A stretch of 62,224 nucleotides of DNA, taken from the NCBI RefSeq assembly GCF_003261175.1, contig NZ_QLNP01000047.1, positions 1 to 62,224 on the forward strand, given 5' to 3'. Under the pieces are notes generated by a model, which did not search any database, was not told the origin of the DNA, and saw nothing but the letters and a program-made list of their open reading frames with translations. Shown piece by piece: positions 16,939 to 25,840 of this stretch. Numbering within the stretch: the first letter of the stretch is position 1; the number at the start of each line of letters is the position of its first letter. This stretch comes from Arthrobacter globiformis. Its GTDB lineage: Bacteria > Actinomycetota > Actinomycetes > Actinomycetales > Micrococcaceae. The position numbers were made by a program, and so were the translations under genes.

Positions 16939-17346
16939 GTGACCGTGCCGTCCATCTCTACTCCCCCGCCCGGCTCCGGCCCGCGCAGAAGCCGGTTCGC
17001 CGAAAAGCTCCTGCCCGGCGGCACCGAACCGGACCCGCGGTTTACCCTGGCCAACGAGCGCACGTTCCTGGCATGGATCCGCACGTCCCTGGCGCTCCTC
17101 GCCGGCGGGATCGCGGTGGAGGCCTTCACCACTGACGTCTTCCCCGAGCCCGTCCGCCGCGGTCTGTCGGTTCTGCTCCTCCTGCTGGGCATGCTGCTGA
17201 GTGCAGGGTCCGCCATCCGCTGGCTGCGGGTGGAGAGCAGCCTGCGCTCGAACCGGCCGTTGCCGCTGCCGCTGATCGGTCCGCTGCTCGCCGCCGGCTG
17301 CGCCGTCGCAGCGGCGGTGGTGATCGCCGTCGTCGTTCTTGCCTGA
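16939..17346 (+). CDS. YidH/DUF202 membrane protein, first of pair
   Basis: A 135-residue protein. The N-terminal 35 residues are Pro/Arg-rich and cytoplasmic; DUF202 follows with the signature LANERTFLAWIRTSLALLAG and three TM segments (about 48-65, 75-92, 110-133). DUF202 proteins are small inner-membrane proteins of unknown role. The start is uncertain: GTG at 16939 or at 16945. A TAGACT box at 16933-16938 lies just upstream, which would put the transcript start at about the 16945 GTG and make the message leaderless. The second DUF202 gene follows after 3 bp. Confidence 0.85.
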   Translation: MTVPSISTPPPGSGPRRSRFAEKLLPGGTEPDPRFTLANERTFLAWIRTSLALLAGGIAVEAFTTDVFPEPVRRGLSVLLLLLGMLLSAGSAIRWLRVESSLRSNRPLPLPLIGPLLAAGCAVAAAVVIAVVVLA

Positions 17347-17349
17347 ACC

Positions 17350-17703
17350 ATGGACGAAAACCCGGCCACCGCTCCCCTCCCAGGTAACGGCCCGCTCGAC
17401 GGCGACCCGGGCTTGCAGCCCGAGCGCACCGCACTCGCGTGGGGCCGGACAGTCCTGACGCTGATTGCCGCGAGCGCGATGAGCCTGCGCTGGCTCCCGG
17501 ACCAGGGGCCGTTCGTGCTGGCGATGTTCGGCCTCACCATTGCCGCCGGCACCGGCATCTATGCCACCCAGCGGCGGCGCTACCGGCGCAGCGTCGAAGG
17601 GATCAGGGCGGGATGCCTGGCACCCGATATCGCGGCTGTCTTCTGGACCGCCGGCGCCTGCGTCGTGCTTGGAGCGCTGGGCGTCTGGCTGGTGCTGTCC
17701 TGA
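17350..17703 (+). CDS. DUF202 membrane protein, second of pair
   Basis: A 117-residue partner of the preceding gene with the same core: LQPERTALAWGRTVLTLIAA and three TM helices. Paired DUF202 genes of this sort are common in actinobacteria and other bacteria; two short three-TM proteins may form a heteromer (inference). The start codon is 3 bp after the previous stop, so the two are translated from one message. No further gene follows in the operon; 150 bp separate it from the response regulator. Confidence 0.85.
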   Translation: MDENPATAPLPGNGPLDGDPGLQPERTALAWGRTVLTLIAASAMSLRWLPDQGPFVLAMFGLTIAAGTGIYATQRRRYRRSVEGIRAGCLAPDIAAVFWTAGACVVLGALGVWLVLS

Positions 17704-17851
17704 CCGGGTGAGCCGAGCGTCATGAAAGCGCATTTTCAAATCCGACAAATTTTATGCTGAAAAAAGACGCCCACGCTTGTACCGTGTGGTGTGGGCGAAC
17801 TTAGAGCTGGTGCTGGGCCGGTTCAAGGATTCGCCAGACCTGGAGTTGACC

Positions 17852-18247
17852 ATGGCCAGCTTGGGAGTGGCAGTCGTTATTGAGGACGACGCGGATATGC
17901 GCAATCTTCTACGGGCAGTCCTGGAGCAGACGGGATTCGCCGTTTACACCGCGGCCAGCGGGCTTGAGGGGGTCGATCTGGTACAGCGCCGACATCCCCG
18001 CGTTGTCACTGTCGACGTCGGCCTTCCGGACGTCGATGGTTTGGAGGTCCTGCGGCGCATCCGGCAGTTCAGCTCCGCCCGGGTAGTGATGCTCACGGGC
18101 CGCGCCGACGAATCGGACATCGACGAAGCGCTGCACTGCGGGGCAGACGAGTACGTCACCAAGCCTTTCCGGCCCCGGGATTTGCGGACCCGGATCGAGG
18201 CGCTGCTTGCCGCCGGGACCGCGGGCCCGGTTCACCATGCGGTATAG
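17852..18247 (+). CDS. Stand-alone receiver-domain response regulator
   Basis: Start at the ATG at 17852 preceded by CTGGAG; the frame is open to a TTG at 17777. The 131-residue product is one CheY-like receiver: VVIEDDADM (acidic pocket), VVTVDVGLPDVDGLEV (phosphoacceptor Asp), VVMLTGRA (Thr) and VTKPFRPRDL (Lys). No output domain is attached. A close paralogue is at 56460-56861. It converges on an EAL-domain gene, which may be its partner, since separate receiver and EAL proteins can act together (inference). No histidine kinase is encoded nearby. Confidence 0.88.
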   Translation: MASLGVAVVIEDDADMRNLLRAVLEQTGFAVYTAASGLEGVDLVQRRHPRVVTVDVGLPDVDGLEVLRRIRQFSSARVVMLTGRADESDIDEALHCGADEYVTKPFRPRDLRTRIEALLAAGTAGPVHHAV

Positions 18248-18288
18248 CTGAAACCTTGCGGCTTGGCTGATAGCCCGCCACCGCTGGG

Positions 18289-19386
18289 CTAATCGGCCAG
18301 TGGCCTTCCGGCCCTGCGCCGGCCGTGGCGGTCAGGATCCCCGGGTGCGGCGGCGGGACCCGCCCAGGTAGCCCATTCCTGCGCGTCGACCGTGGGCCGG
18401 CCCAGGAAGTGGCCCTGGCCGGCGGCAACTGCCAGCCGGGTCAGGACGGTCAGCTCCTCGGCGGTTTCGATGCCTACCGCCGCCAATTCCGCGCCCGTCT
18501 GCCGTCCGAATTCGACCATGTCCGCGACCAGGTACTGGCGGCTTGGGTCCCGGTGGATCTCTTCGATTAGATCACGGCCGATCTTGATGACATCGGGCCG
18601 GAGGGAGCGGATGTGGCGCATGGACGCAGCGTCCGTGCCCGCCTCATCCACCGCCAGGCGCAGGCCGGAACGGCGCATCGGCGCCAGGACGTCCAGAAGT
18701 GGGCCCAACTGGTCGCCCTGAAGTGGTTCGGTGAGTTCCAGGATGATGCGGGAAAGCTCCAGAGGTGCATGATGGAGGAATCCGGGAAGCCGGGGATCGA
18801 GGCATACCGCCGGGGAGACGTTCAAGGCGACGGCCAGTTGGGGTGGAAGTTCCTGGGCCGCGGCCACGGCGGACTGCAACGCCGAGAACTCCAGATCCGC
18901 TCCCAGCCCGGCCGCGGTGGCATTCTTGAACCAGGACCCTGCACTGCCGCCGTCTTCCCACACAAAGCGTGTCAGGGCCTCGGCGCCGATCACACCCCTG
19001 CTGGCTAAATCGTGGACCGGCTGGAAAGCGGTGACCAGCATGCCCCCGTGCAGGACCGCTTCAATGGCCGCCCGGTCCCGGGCGGCGACGCCCAACTGAT
19101 CACCGTCCTGCTGGACGCTTGCCTCCCGTTTGTCCGGCTTGGTCCGGTCCCCGGCCCGCCTGGCAAGGGAGCGGCTGAAGATCAGATGCTCGTGCAGGGC
19201 GGCCTCCGGATGTCCCGGATGCGCTGCGACGTGCTCACGCAAGCGCTCACGGACCTCGGCCCCTTCCGGATCCGTACCGGCCAGGACCGCCTCGATGATC
19301 TCACGCGCCTGCGCCCGCACCAGAGGGACCTCATGGGCGGCCTCCCCCACCCAGCCGTCATCCTCGGGGAACGGACTATCAACCAA
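18289..19386 (-). CDS. EAL-domain protein with degenerate active site
   Basis: A 365-residue protein starting at a TTG with a strong GAGGAG. Residues 1-95 are Arg/Glu-rich and helical; the EAL domain spans about 110-345. Retained: EALTR (136-140), N189, E220 (ILELTE), D247, K268 and Q324. Changed: the usual DDFGT reads DEAGT, the Asp after the KI of the DxxKID motif is Gly270, and the first Glu of the EGVE motif is Val304. Active c-di-GMP phosphodiesterases need these metal and substrate ligands, so this copy is probably inactive and may act as a sensor or a protein-binding domain, as in other degenerate EALs. The GAF, PAS and GGDEF domains often seen with EAL are absent. Confidence 0.85.
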   Translation of the reverse strand: MVDSPFPEDDGWVGEAAHEVPLVRAQAREIIEAVLAGTDPEGAEVRERLREHVAAHPGHPEAALHEHLIFSRSLARRAGDRTKPDKREASVQQDGDQLGVAARDRAAIEAVLHGGMLVTAFQPVHDLASRGVIGAEALTRFVWEDGGSAGSWFKNATAAGLGADLEFSALQSAVAAAQELPPQLAVALNVSPAVCLDPRLPGFLHHAPLELSRIILELTEPLQGDQLGPLLDVLAPMRRSGLRLAVDEAGTDAASMRHIRSLRPDVIKIGRDLIEEIHRDPSRQYLVADMVEFGRQTGAELAAVGIETAEELTVLTRLAVAAGQGHFLGRPTVDAQEWATWAGPAAAPGDPDRHGRRRAGRPLAD

Positions 19387-19527
19387 TGGGCACTCCTCTA
19401 GTTCCGGCTCATGTGCTGCTGGCCGCGCCTTCCTGCTGCGCAGCGGGATCCCTCCCGCATGCTGGGCACTGAATGCATCATAAAGGGAACCGCTGAAAAT
19501 AATCTGTCATGCGGATTCAGACTCCGC

Positions 19528-20370
19528 TTACTCGTCCGGATTTCCGACGGGCTCAATCACCGGGTGCAGCCTCTCCGCCTCCTGCCAGAACTCATTGACG
19601 CGCGCATTCCAAACGTCCGGGATCTCCTGGAAGGGCTGGTGGGATTCCTCCGGCATCACCTCGAACTGTGCACCCGGTATGCGTTGGGCTACCGCCTCGC
19701 CCAGCTCCGGCCGGCTCATGGGATCCACTCCGCCGGCCAGGACAAGGGTGGGCGCTTTAATCTGCCCCAGCCGGCCTGCCGTCTCGTGGACCACGAACGC
19801 GTCCAGAAACTTCAGGAAATCCCCGGTGGACTGCTGGTACGGGAATGCCAGGACGTCGTCGATGATCTGGCTGACCATACCGCTGTTGTGTGCCCGCGGC
19901 GTATAGACCAGCAGGAAGAAGAACTCCAGGAATGCGCGTTCGTCGGGTGCCAGCGCGGCCTGCCAGTGGATGGACCGGCAGAGCGACTTCATGTACTGGT
20001 CCATTCCGGGCCAGGTGCTCTGCAGCACCAGGCTGCGCACCAGCTCCGGGTGCCGCAGAGCAAGCTCCTGGCTGATGATGCTGCCGCCGGAGATCTCAGC
20101 AACATGCGCTGCCGAGATGCCGAGACCCCGCAGCACCGCAGCCGCGTCGTCCGCCATCGCCTCGACCGTCGGCTGCCCTTCCGGCATGGCCGTGCGCCCC
20201 GCACCCCGGTTATCGAACGCCGTCAGCCGGTAGCGGTCCGCCAGCCCGTCCAGCTGGAACTGCCAGGACTCCACGGTGTCCCCCAGCCCGCCGATCAGCA
20301 GGACATCCGGGCCCTCGCCCACCTGTTCGGTCCAGATCTCCAGCTCCCCGGCTTTCACATACCGCCCCAT
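19528..20370 (-). CDS. Alpha/beta-fold hydrolase
   Basis: A 280-residue protein starting at 20370 behind AGGAGG. The fold is clear: VLLIGGLGDTVESWQ (oxyanion region), TAFDNRGAGRT, the nucleophile elbow AEISGGSII with Ser94 (a Glu stands where Gly is usual), acid in GGVDPMS and His in PEESHQPFQ. Such hydrolases act on esters, peroxides or C-C bonds; the sequence does not single one out. A much longer frame to 21255 is antisense to the FAD oxidase gene and is not real. It is divergent from the FAD oxidase with 333 bp between. Confidence 0.88.
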   Translation of the reverse strand: MGRYVKAGELEIWTEQVGEGPDVLLIGGLGDTVESWQFQLDGLADRYRLTAFDNRGAGRTAMPEGQPTVEAMADDAAAVLRGLGISAAHVAEISGGSIISQELALRHPELVRSLVLQSTWPGMDQYMKSLCRSIHWQAALAPDERAFLEFFFLLVYTPRAHNSGMVSQIIDDVLAFPYQQSTGDFLKFLDAFVVHETAGRLGQIKAPTLVLAGGVDPMSRPELGEAVAQRIPGAQFEVMPEESHQPFQEIPDVWNARVNEFWQEAERLHPVIEPVGNPDE

Positions 20371-20703
20371 TCCGGCCCTCCTGTCGCGTTTGGCCCCAAT
20401 CCACCCGTAATCTACTCTCCTGCGGGTGGGGCGCCTAGGGCGATTTTTCCGGGCCGGCGCCCGCTCGCTGCCCTCCCGGCGGGCACCCGCTGGCCGTTGT
20501 CCGGTGCTGCGGGCGACTCTATACTGTGGACACCGCGAGCTGGTCCAGTGCCTTTGGCGGCCGAACTGTATTCCCGGGCGGTGACACTTAGGGACCCGCT
20601 GCGTACCGGGACGGGTATCGCCCTGCAGCGCCGACCCCGGCGGGAACAATTCCACTATTGGATCAGGGGTACCACCCCCCCATGGCACGGAAGCAGCAGA
20701 CCG
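20371..20703. other. Divergent intergenic region with a consensus promoter
   Basis: Between the hydrolase and the FAD oxidase. A sigma-70-like promoter for the oxidase is at 20497-20525 (listed separately), giving a leader of about 170 nt. I see no start codon with ribosome site, and no clear hairpin terminator, in that leader. Confidence 0.5.
20497..20525 (+). promoter_or_regulatory. Promoter of FAD oxidase gene
   Basis: TTGTCC at 20497-20502, 17-bp spacer, TATACT at 20520-20525. Near-consensus for a group 1 sigma factor; start of transcription expected near 20532. Confidence 0.65.
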
Positions 20704-22134
20704 ATGAGCACCATGCACCAGGCGGAGCAGAACGGCGAAACGGACGGCGCCCTGCAGGAGTTGCGCAGGCATCTGGCGGGGCAGGTGATTGAACCGCAGG
20801 ATCCGCTGTACGACGAGGCCCGGGCGGTCTGGAACGGCATGATCGACGTGCGTCCCCGGGCCGTCGTCCGGGCGGGAGCCGTCGGAGACATCGATCCCGC
20901 CCTGCACACCGCCCGCAGCACCGGCCTGCCGCTTGCTGTTCGCGGGGGCGGGCACAACATTGCCGGGCACGGCACTGTCGACGGCGGCCTGGTGCTGGAA
21001 CTGGGCCAGTTGCGCAACGTGGAGGTCGACGTCGAACGCCGGCTCGTGACCGTGGAGCCCGGGGCGACCCTGGCAGACGTGGACCGTGCCACCGCCGCGC
21101 ACGGACTGGCCGTGCCGCTGGGGGTTATCAGCGCCACCGGGGTTTCGGGACTGACCCTCGGCGGTGGGGTGGGCTGGCTGACCCGGTCCAACGGGCTGAG
21201 CCTCGACAACCTGGACAGCGCCGACGTCGTTACCGCCACTGGAGAGCACCTGCACGCCAGCGAACAGCAGAACCCCGAGCTGTTCTGGGGGCTGCGCGGC
21301 GGGGGCGGCAACTTTGGGGTGGTCTCATCCTTCACCTTCCGCGCCCGGCCGCTTCCGGCTGCCGTGTTGGGCGGAAACTTCTTCTACCGCCCCACCCGCT
21401 GGAAGAGCGCGCTGAGCGCCTTCGACCGGTGGACTCAGGATCTGCCCGAGGAGATGAACCCGATCGTCTCCTTCCTGGTGCTCCCGCCCGACTTCGAGAT
21501 GGGCGAGGAGCCGTGGATGATCATCGGCTTCGCTTGGACTTCGGAGAACCACCAGCCCGGGCTCGAGCTGATTGGGCAGCTGCGCGAAGCCGCGCCCCCG
21601 GACGCGGAGGAAGTGGGTCCCACCGCCTGGCTGGAGTGGCAGACTGCCATGGACAGCCTCTTCCCCAAGGGCTCCCGCGGGTACTGGAAGAACGTGTCGT
21701 TCTCCCGGATGGACGATGTGGCCATCGACGTTCTAACCGGTTTCGCCTCAGAGGTGACATGGTCCGGGACCGGGATCGATATCCACCACATGCAGGGGGC
21801 CTTCGGACGGGTGCCGAAGGACGCTACTGCGTTTCCCAACCGCTCGGCGAAGTACTGGCTAAACATCTACGGCTTCTGGCACGACCCTGCGGAGGACGCG
21901 CGGCTGAGCGCGTTCGCCCGAAAGGCCTATGCCCTCATGCAGCCGTTCAGCGAGCACGGCCAGTACGTCAACTTCCTCGGCGCGGAAATCGGGCAGGACC
22001 CCGTCGAGGCCGCGCGCCAGGCCTACGGGCCGGACACATACGAGCGGCTGGTGGACCTGAAGAACCGCTTCGACCCCCACAATCTTTTCCGCCTCAACCA
22101 CAACATCGTGCCCACCCCGGCCGCAGAGACCTAA
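20704..22134 (+). CDS. FAD-binding oxidoreductase, BBE-like
   Basis: A 476-residue flavoenzyme of the VAO/PCMH superfamily with a C-terminal berberine-bridge tail. The PCMH FAD domain covers about 45-215 (VVRAGAVGDIDPALHTARST, LAVRGGGHNIAGHG with His84 as probable covalent FAD ligand, GVSGLTLGGGVGWLTRSNG); the BBE motif is at the end (YGPDTYERLVDLKNRFDPHN, then LFRLNHNI). These enzymes oxidise alcohols, sugars or alkaloid-like compounds with oxygen. Start at the ATG at 20704; another ATG three codons on is possible, and neither has a strong ribosome site. Confidence 0.9.
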   Translation: MSTMHQAEQNGETDGALQELRRHLAGQVIEPQDPLYDEARAVWNGMIDVRPRAVVRAGAVGDIDPALHTARSTGLPLAVRGGGHNIAGHGTVDGGLVLELGQLRNVEVDVERRLVTVEPGATLADVDRATAAHGLAVPLGVISATGVSGLTLGGGVGWLTRSNGLSLDNLDSADVVTATGEHLHASEQQNPELFWGLRGGGGNFGVVSSFTFRARPLPAAVLGGNFFYRPTRWKSALSAFDRWTQDLPEEMNPIVSFLVLPPDFEMGEEPWMIIGFAWTSENHQPGLELIGQLREAAPPDAEEVGPTAWLEWQTAMDSLFPKGSRGYWKNVSFSRMDDVAIDVLTGFASEVTWSGTGIDIHHMQGAFGRVPKDATAFPNRSAKYWLNIYGFWHDPAEDARLSAFARKAYALMQPFSEHGQYVNFLGAEIGQDPVEAARQAYGPDTYERLVDLKNRFDPHNLFRLNHNIVPTPAAET

Positions 22135-22232
22135 GCCGGGCGGTCGGGACCTTGTTCATGACCCCCCAAATTAGGTGGAGCCGCACGTCAGAAGGCATCT
22201 GGGCCTAAGAAAATCCCAACGTCCCCTTAGCA

Positions 22233-22254
22233 AAGTGAGCGCGGGGGCTCACTT
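22233..22254 (+). other. Hairpin in the leader of the FG-GAP protein gene
   Basis: Perfect 8-bp stem AAGTGAGC/GCTCACTT with loop GCGGGG, 54 bp before the start codon. A second arm pair (GCCCCC near 22274, GGGGGGC near 22297) encloses the ribosome site. This could be a regulatory 5' structure; with a single copy I cannot test it. Confidence 0.35.
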
Positions 22255-22308
22255 ACACATGATTTTTCATTGCCCCCGTCAGCAATCTGCCAACAGGGGG
22301 GCACAGAC

Positions 22309-25300
22309 ATGCGAGTTCAGCATCAAGATAAAGTCATGCGGTCTAAAAACCGCACAGTGCGGCGCCGCAGCGCACTGGGGATGGCAGTCGTGGGCGCCGT
22401 CATGCTGTCAGGGCTAAGCGTCCTGCCGCCGGCCGTCGCGGCACTGCCGGCCGGAGGTTCGGGACTGTCGCACGCGGCGATGGCGGGCATTCTGCCGGCT
22501 GCCCTATCCGGGGGTCCCGCTAGTGTGGGCCCGCTCGACCCGACCAACGGCTATCCGTACTGGTACGCCGACGGCGGAGATGAAGCCAAGGGGCTGGACC
22601 CCGTTCGGTTGGAACTGTGTCTTGACGCCCAGGACTGCCCGGTTATCGGCATCGACTACGATCCGACCCAGCCGCTGGCAATTCCCGGGAACTTCCCGGA
22701 AGAATCCTTCTGGTGGTCTGCCGAATCGTCGCTGACAATGCCAGGCGGCGCATCAGCACGCCTGATCATGGCGCAGGAAGCGGCTTTCGCCGGCCTTGGG
22801 TCCGTGGCACAGGGCCAGCAGAACGGGTTTGCCCGGCTACGGCTACGGCTCGACAACGGCGTGCCGGGCCAGCAGTACACGTTCACCCACCCGTACGGGG
22901 TGGAAGTCCTGACCGCAGACGACAGAGGCCGGATCCGCTTCACCGAAGACATCGGCTGCATGCAGCAACCGTGCACCTGGAACGAGCCGTCGAACGGACG
23001 CCTCGGCCCCTACCTGCGCTGGGACCCGGCCGTGGCACCGGCCGCGCCGGAAGGCTTCATCGGCGACCCGAACATCGAACACGCGGTGGTGGGCAGCCCT
23101 AAAGGCACGGACTACTTCCAGGTGTCGGGCCCGAACGGGGCCGGGAACGCCGCGAGCGCACGGACGGACCTGTTTGCCGTGCAGGGCAAAATCGCCACCC
23201 TGAAAGCAGGGGTAGACAAGCCCGGGGGCGTCTATAACTCCAAGCAGACGGTCAGGATCCAGGCTTCCCTGCCCGACAAGGCGAAGATCATCTACACGAC
23301 GGACGGCACCGATCCTGGCTTCAACGAAGACGGCACCGTCAAAGGTACGGAATTCGTTCCTGCGCCGGGCGACATGGCCGCGGCAGTCGCCGTCGAGCTG
23401 GCCACACCGGGCCTGACAACCCTGAAGTACATGGCAGTGGACCTCGAGAACAAAGAGAAGGCCACCGCCGTCTACACCGAAGAGTACGAACTCGACGCTA
23501 CCCGGCCCTGGCTCGAGGCCAGTCCGGACGCCGCCACAGGTCCCCTTGCCGGACGGCAGAGCGTAACCTTCACGGGGACCACGAACAACCCGTCCGTCGC
23601 GCCGGACATCTACTACACGACGGACGGTACGGCCCCGGGCCTGACGGAGGAAGGCGAACCTGCCGGCTCCACCCGCGAGTACACCGGTCCGGTCCCTCTG
23701 GCCATGTCGACCACCATCCGGGCAGTCGCCGTCGACCCTGCCACCGGCACCGCGGGCGAGGTACGTTCGTTCCCGTTCAAGGTCCGCAACCTCTCCGAGG
23801 TCGGCCCGCTTGGCGAGCACGGATTCCCCCTGTGGCTGAAGGACAACGGCTGGGAAGGCCAGGACCCGATCCAGCTGGACCTATGCCTGGATGACCCGCT
23901 GTGCCCGGTGGTCGATGTCCTGCCCGACCCGGCGCAGCCGACATCCTGGCCTGACAACTTCCCGGGAGAGGCGTTCTGGTTCGCGTCCGACGCGGAAGTA
24001 ACGGTGGGCACCGAGGTCATCCGGCTGACTCTGGCCTCGGAGGCGGCCTTCGGGGCGGACGCCGTTCAGGACAAAGCGCAGGTCGGCTTCGGCCGGGTAC
24101 GGGTCACCGGTGACGCGGTCTTTGAACCCGGCGCCACCTATCGGTTCACGCACCCCTACGGCATCCTGGAACTGACCGCGGACATCGACGGAAACATCAA
24201 CTACACGGAAGACCTGGGCGCCCTGAACTCCACCGGCGACTTCTCCGGGATGCTGGAGACCAAGATCGGGCCGTTCCTCCGTTGGACCGAAGGTGCGCCC
24301 GAAGGCTACCTGGGCGACGGCACCACGCCGCACGCCGTGACCGGCAGCCCTTACGACACCGATTTCTTCAAGATCGAGAAGATTGTCTCGGCCGGGGGCG
24401 ACATCCTGGCCGACCCGGAGCTCCTCGGCGAGACCGACCAGTTTGTGGTCCAGGGCCGCAAGACCGGCGCCGCCCCGCCGGAGCCCACCCCCACGGCAAG
24501 CACGGCCGGCGGCGTCTTCGCCACCGACCAGCTCGTGGCACTGACGGCCACTCGGGCGAACGCGCAGATCTTCTTCACCACCGACGGCACGGACCCGACG
24601 ACGGCCAGCACGCTGTACACGGGACCGATTCCCATCACCACCGAGGGCGTCACCACGCTGAAGTTCATCGCGGTGGCCTTTGGAATCGCCTCCGAAGTGA
24701 AGACGGAAACATTCACCGTGGACAAGACAGCACCGGTCCTCACCGCCAATGTGGGTAGCCAGGTCCCCACGGGCACCGCCGTCACACTCTCGGCCAACGA
24801 GGACGCGTCCATCTTCTTCACGCTGGACGGCAGCGAGCCCACAGCCGACAGCACCCGCTACTCGGCACCGGTGCAGCTCGCGGCTGGCCAGACCCTGCGG
24901 GCCCTGGCGATCGATGCCGCCGGCAACGCCAGCAGCATCGGCCGCTGGACCGCTGCCGCCGGAACCGGTGGCGGGGCCCCGGTTCCGCCGCCCGCAGAAC
25001 CTGCAACGAAGGGCTCCACCGGCCGGGATTTCAACGGCGACTCCAAGGCCGATCTCATCTCGACGGACACGTCCGGCAGGCTGTGGCTCTACCCTGGCGA
25101 CGGCAGAGGTGGCTTTGCGCCGAGGAAACAGGCCGGGGCGGGCTGGAACATCATGACCAGCGTGGTCAGCGCCGGCGACACCAACAGCGATGGCAAGGCT
25201 GACCTAGTGGCCCGCGATGCGGCCGGCAGACTGTGGCACTACCCAGGCTCCGGCACCGGCGGGTTCACATCGAGAAAACAGGTCGGGCTGGGCTGGAATG

Positions 25301-25770
25301 TCATGACCAGCATTGTTGCCCCCGGTGACTTCAGCGGCGACGGCAAGGCCGACCTCGTAGCCCGCGACAAGGCCGGCGACTTCTGGCTCTACGCCGGCGA
25401 CGGCCGTGGCAACTATGCCCCCAAAAAGCAGATCGGCAGGGGCTGGAACATCATGACCACGATTGTCGGTGCCGGCGACACCACCAGCGACGGTAAGGCT
25501 GATCTGGTGGCCCGCGATTCGACCGGCAAGCTGTGGCTGTACCCTGGCGACGGCCGAGGCGGCTTTGCGCCGAGGAAACAGGTCGGATCGGGCTGGAACA
25601 TCATGACCCTGGTGATGGGACCCGGCGACTTCAGCGGCGACGGCACGAACGACCTGGTTGCGCGCGACAAGGCCGGCATCCTGTGGATCTACGCGGGCAA
25701 GGGTGACGGGCACGTGATGCCGATGAAGCAAATTGGCCGGGGCTGGAACATTATGAAGAACATCTTCTGA
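22309..25770 (+). CDS. Large secreted protein with duplicated module, CHB_HEX-like and FG-GAP repeats
   Basis: A 1153-residue protein starting at 22309 behind GGGGGG. Signal peptide about 1-46 (ends LSVLPPAVAALPAG). A module of about 200 residues occurs twice: about 60-280 (YPYWYADGG, LELCLDAQDCPVIGI, FPEESFWWSAE, YTFTHPYGVE) and about 500-725 (FPLWLKDNG, LDLCLDDPLCPVVDV, FPGEAFWFASD, YRFTHPYGIL). Four chitobiase/beta-hexosaminidase C-terminal repeats lie between and after (IIYTTDGTDPG, IYYTTDGTAPG, IFFTTDGTDPT, IFFTLDGSEPT). The last 245 residues are a propeller of FG-GAP/VCBS repeats (DFNGDSKADLISTD, NSDGKADLVARDA, and so on). No catalytic motif is seen; a surface-binding or adhesion role is likely (inference). 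Confidence 0.85.
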   Translation: MRVQHQDKVMRSKNRTVRRRSALGMAVVGAVMLSGLSVLPPAVAALPAGGSGLSHAAMAGILPAALSGGPASVGPLDPTNGYPYWYADGGDEAKGLDPVRLELCLDAQDCPVIGIDYDPTQPLAIPGNFPEESFWWSAESSLTMPGGASARLIMAQEAAFAGLGSVAQGQQNGFARLRLRLDNGVPGQQYTFTHPYGVEVLTADDRGRIRFTEDIGCMQQPCTWNEPSNGRLGPYLRWDPAVAPAAPEGFIGDPNIEHAVVGSPKGTDYFQVSGPNGAGNAASARTDLFAVQGKIATLKAGVDKPGGVYNSKQTVRIQASLPDKAKIIYTTDGTDPGFNEDGTVKGTEFVPAPGDMAAAVAVELATPGLTTLKYMAVDLENKEKATAVYTEEYELDATRPWLEASPDAATGPLAGRQSVTFTGTTNNPSVAPDIYYTTDGTAPGLTEEGEPAGSTREYTGPVPLAMSTTIRAVAVDPATGTAGEVRSFPFKVRNLSEVGPLGEHGFPLWLKDNGWEGQDPIQLDLCLDDPLCPVVDVLPDPAQPTSWPDNFPGEAFWFASDAEVTVGTEVIRLTLASEAAFGADAVQDKAQVGFGRVRVTGDAVFEPGATYRFTHPYGILELTADIDGNINYTEDLGALNSTGDFSGMLETKIGPFLRWTEGAPEGYLGDGTTPHAVTGSPYDTDFFKIEKIVSAGGDILADPELLGETDQFVVQGRKTGAAPPEPTPTASTAGGVFATDQLVALTATRANAQIFFTTDGTDPTTASTLYTGPIPITTEGVTTLKFIAVAFGIASEVKTETFTVDKTAPVLTANVGSQVPTGTAVTLSANEDASIFFTLDGSEPTADSTRYSAPVQLAAGQTLRALAIDAAGNASSIGRWTAAAGTGGGAPVPPPAEPATKGSTGRDFNGDSKADLISTDTSGRLWLYPGDGRGGFAPRKQAGAGWNIMTSVVSAGDTNSDGKADLVARDAAGRLWHYPGSGTGGFTSRKQVGLGWNVMTSIVAPGDFSGDGKADLVARDKAGDFWLYAGDGRGNYAPKKQIGRGWNIMTTIVGAGDTTSDGKADLVARDSTGKLWLYPGDGRGGFAPRKQVGSGWNIMTLVMGPGDFSGDGTNDLVARDKAGILWIYAGKGDGHVMPMKQIGRGWNIMKNIF

Positions 25771-25802
25771 TCCCTACCTGACCACCCGGATCCGAACAAG
25801 CA

Positions 25803-25840
25803 CAGCGGCCCCCTGCCGGCTATCCGGCAGGGGGCCGCTG
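25803..25840. terminator. Strong bidirectional terminator overlapping a stop codon
   Basis: Perfect 17-bp stem: CAGCGGCCCCCTGCCGG (25803-25819) and its complement (25824-25840), loop CTAT. It serves both the FG-GAP gene (plus) and the methyltransferase (minus); the methyltransferase stop and last residues are encoded within the hairpin. Confidence 0.8.

Noticed and set aside
16939-17703. DUF202 genes as part of a copper export system with the multicopper oxidase
   Set aside because: They are only divergent neighbours; no copper motif (Met/His-rich) occurs in either.
19411-20703. A longer start for the FAD oxidase (frame open back to 19411)
   Set aside because: The extra region is antisense to the alpha/beta hydrolase and includes the promoter TTGTCC-17-TATACT; it is not protein-like.
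20371-21255. N-terminal extension of the alpha/beta hydrolase to 21255
   Set aside because: It lies opposite the FAD oxidase gene, and the ATG at 20370 has the good ribosome site.
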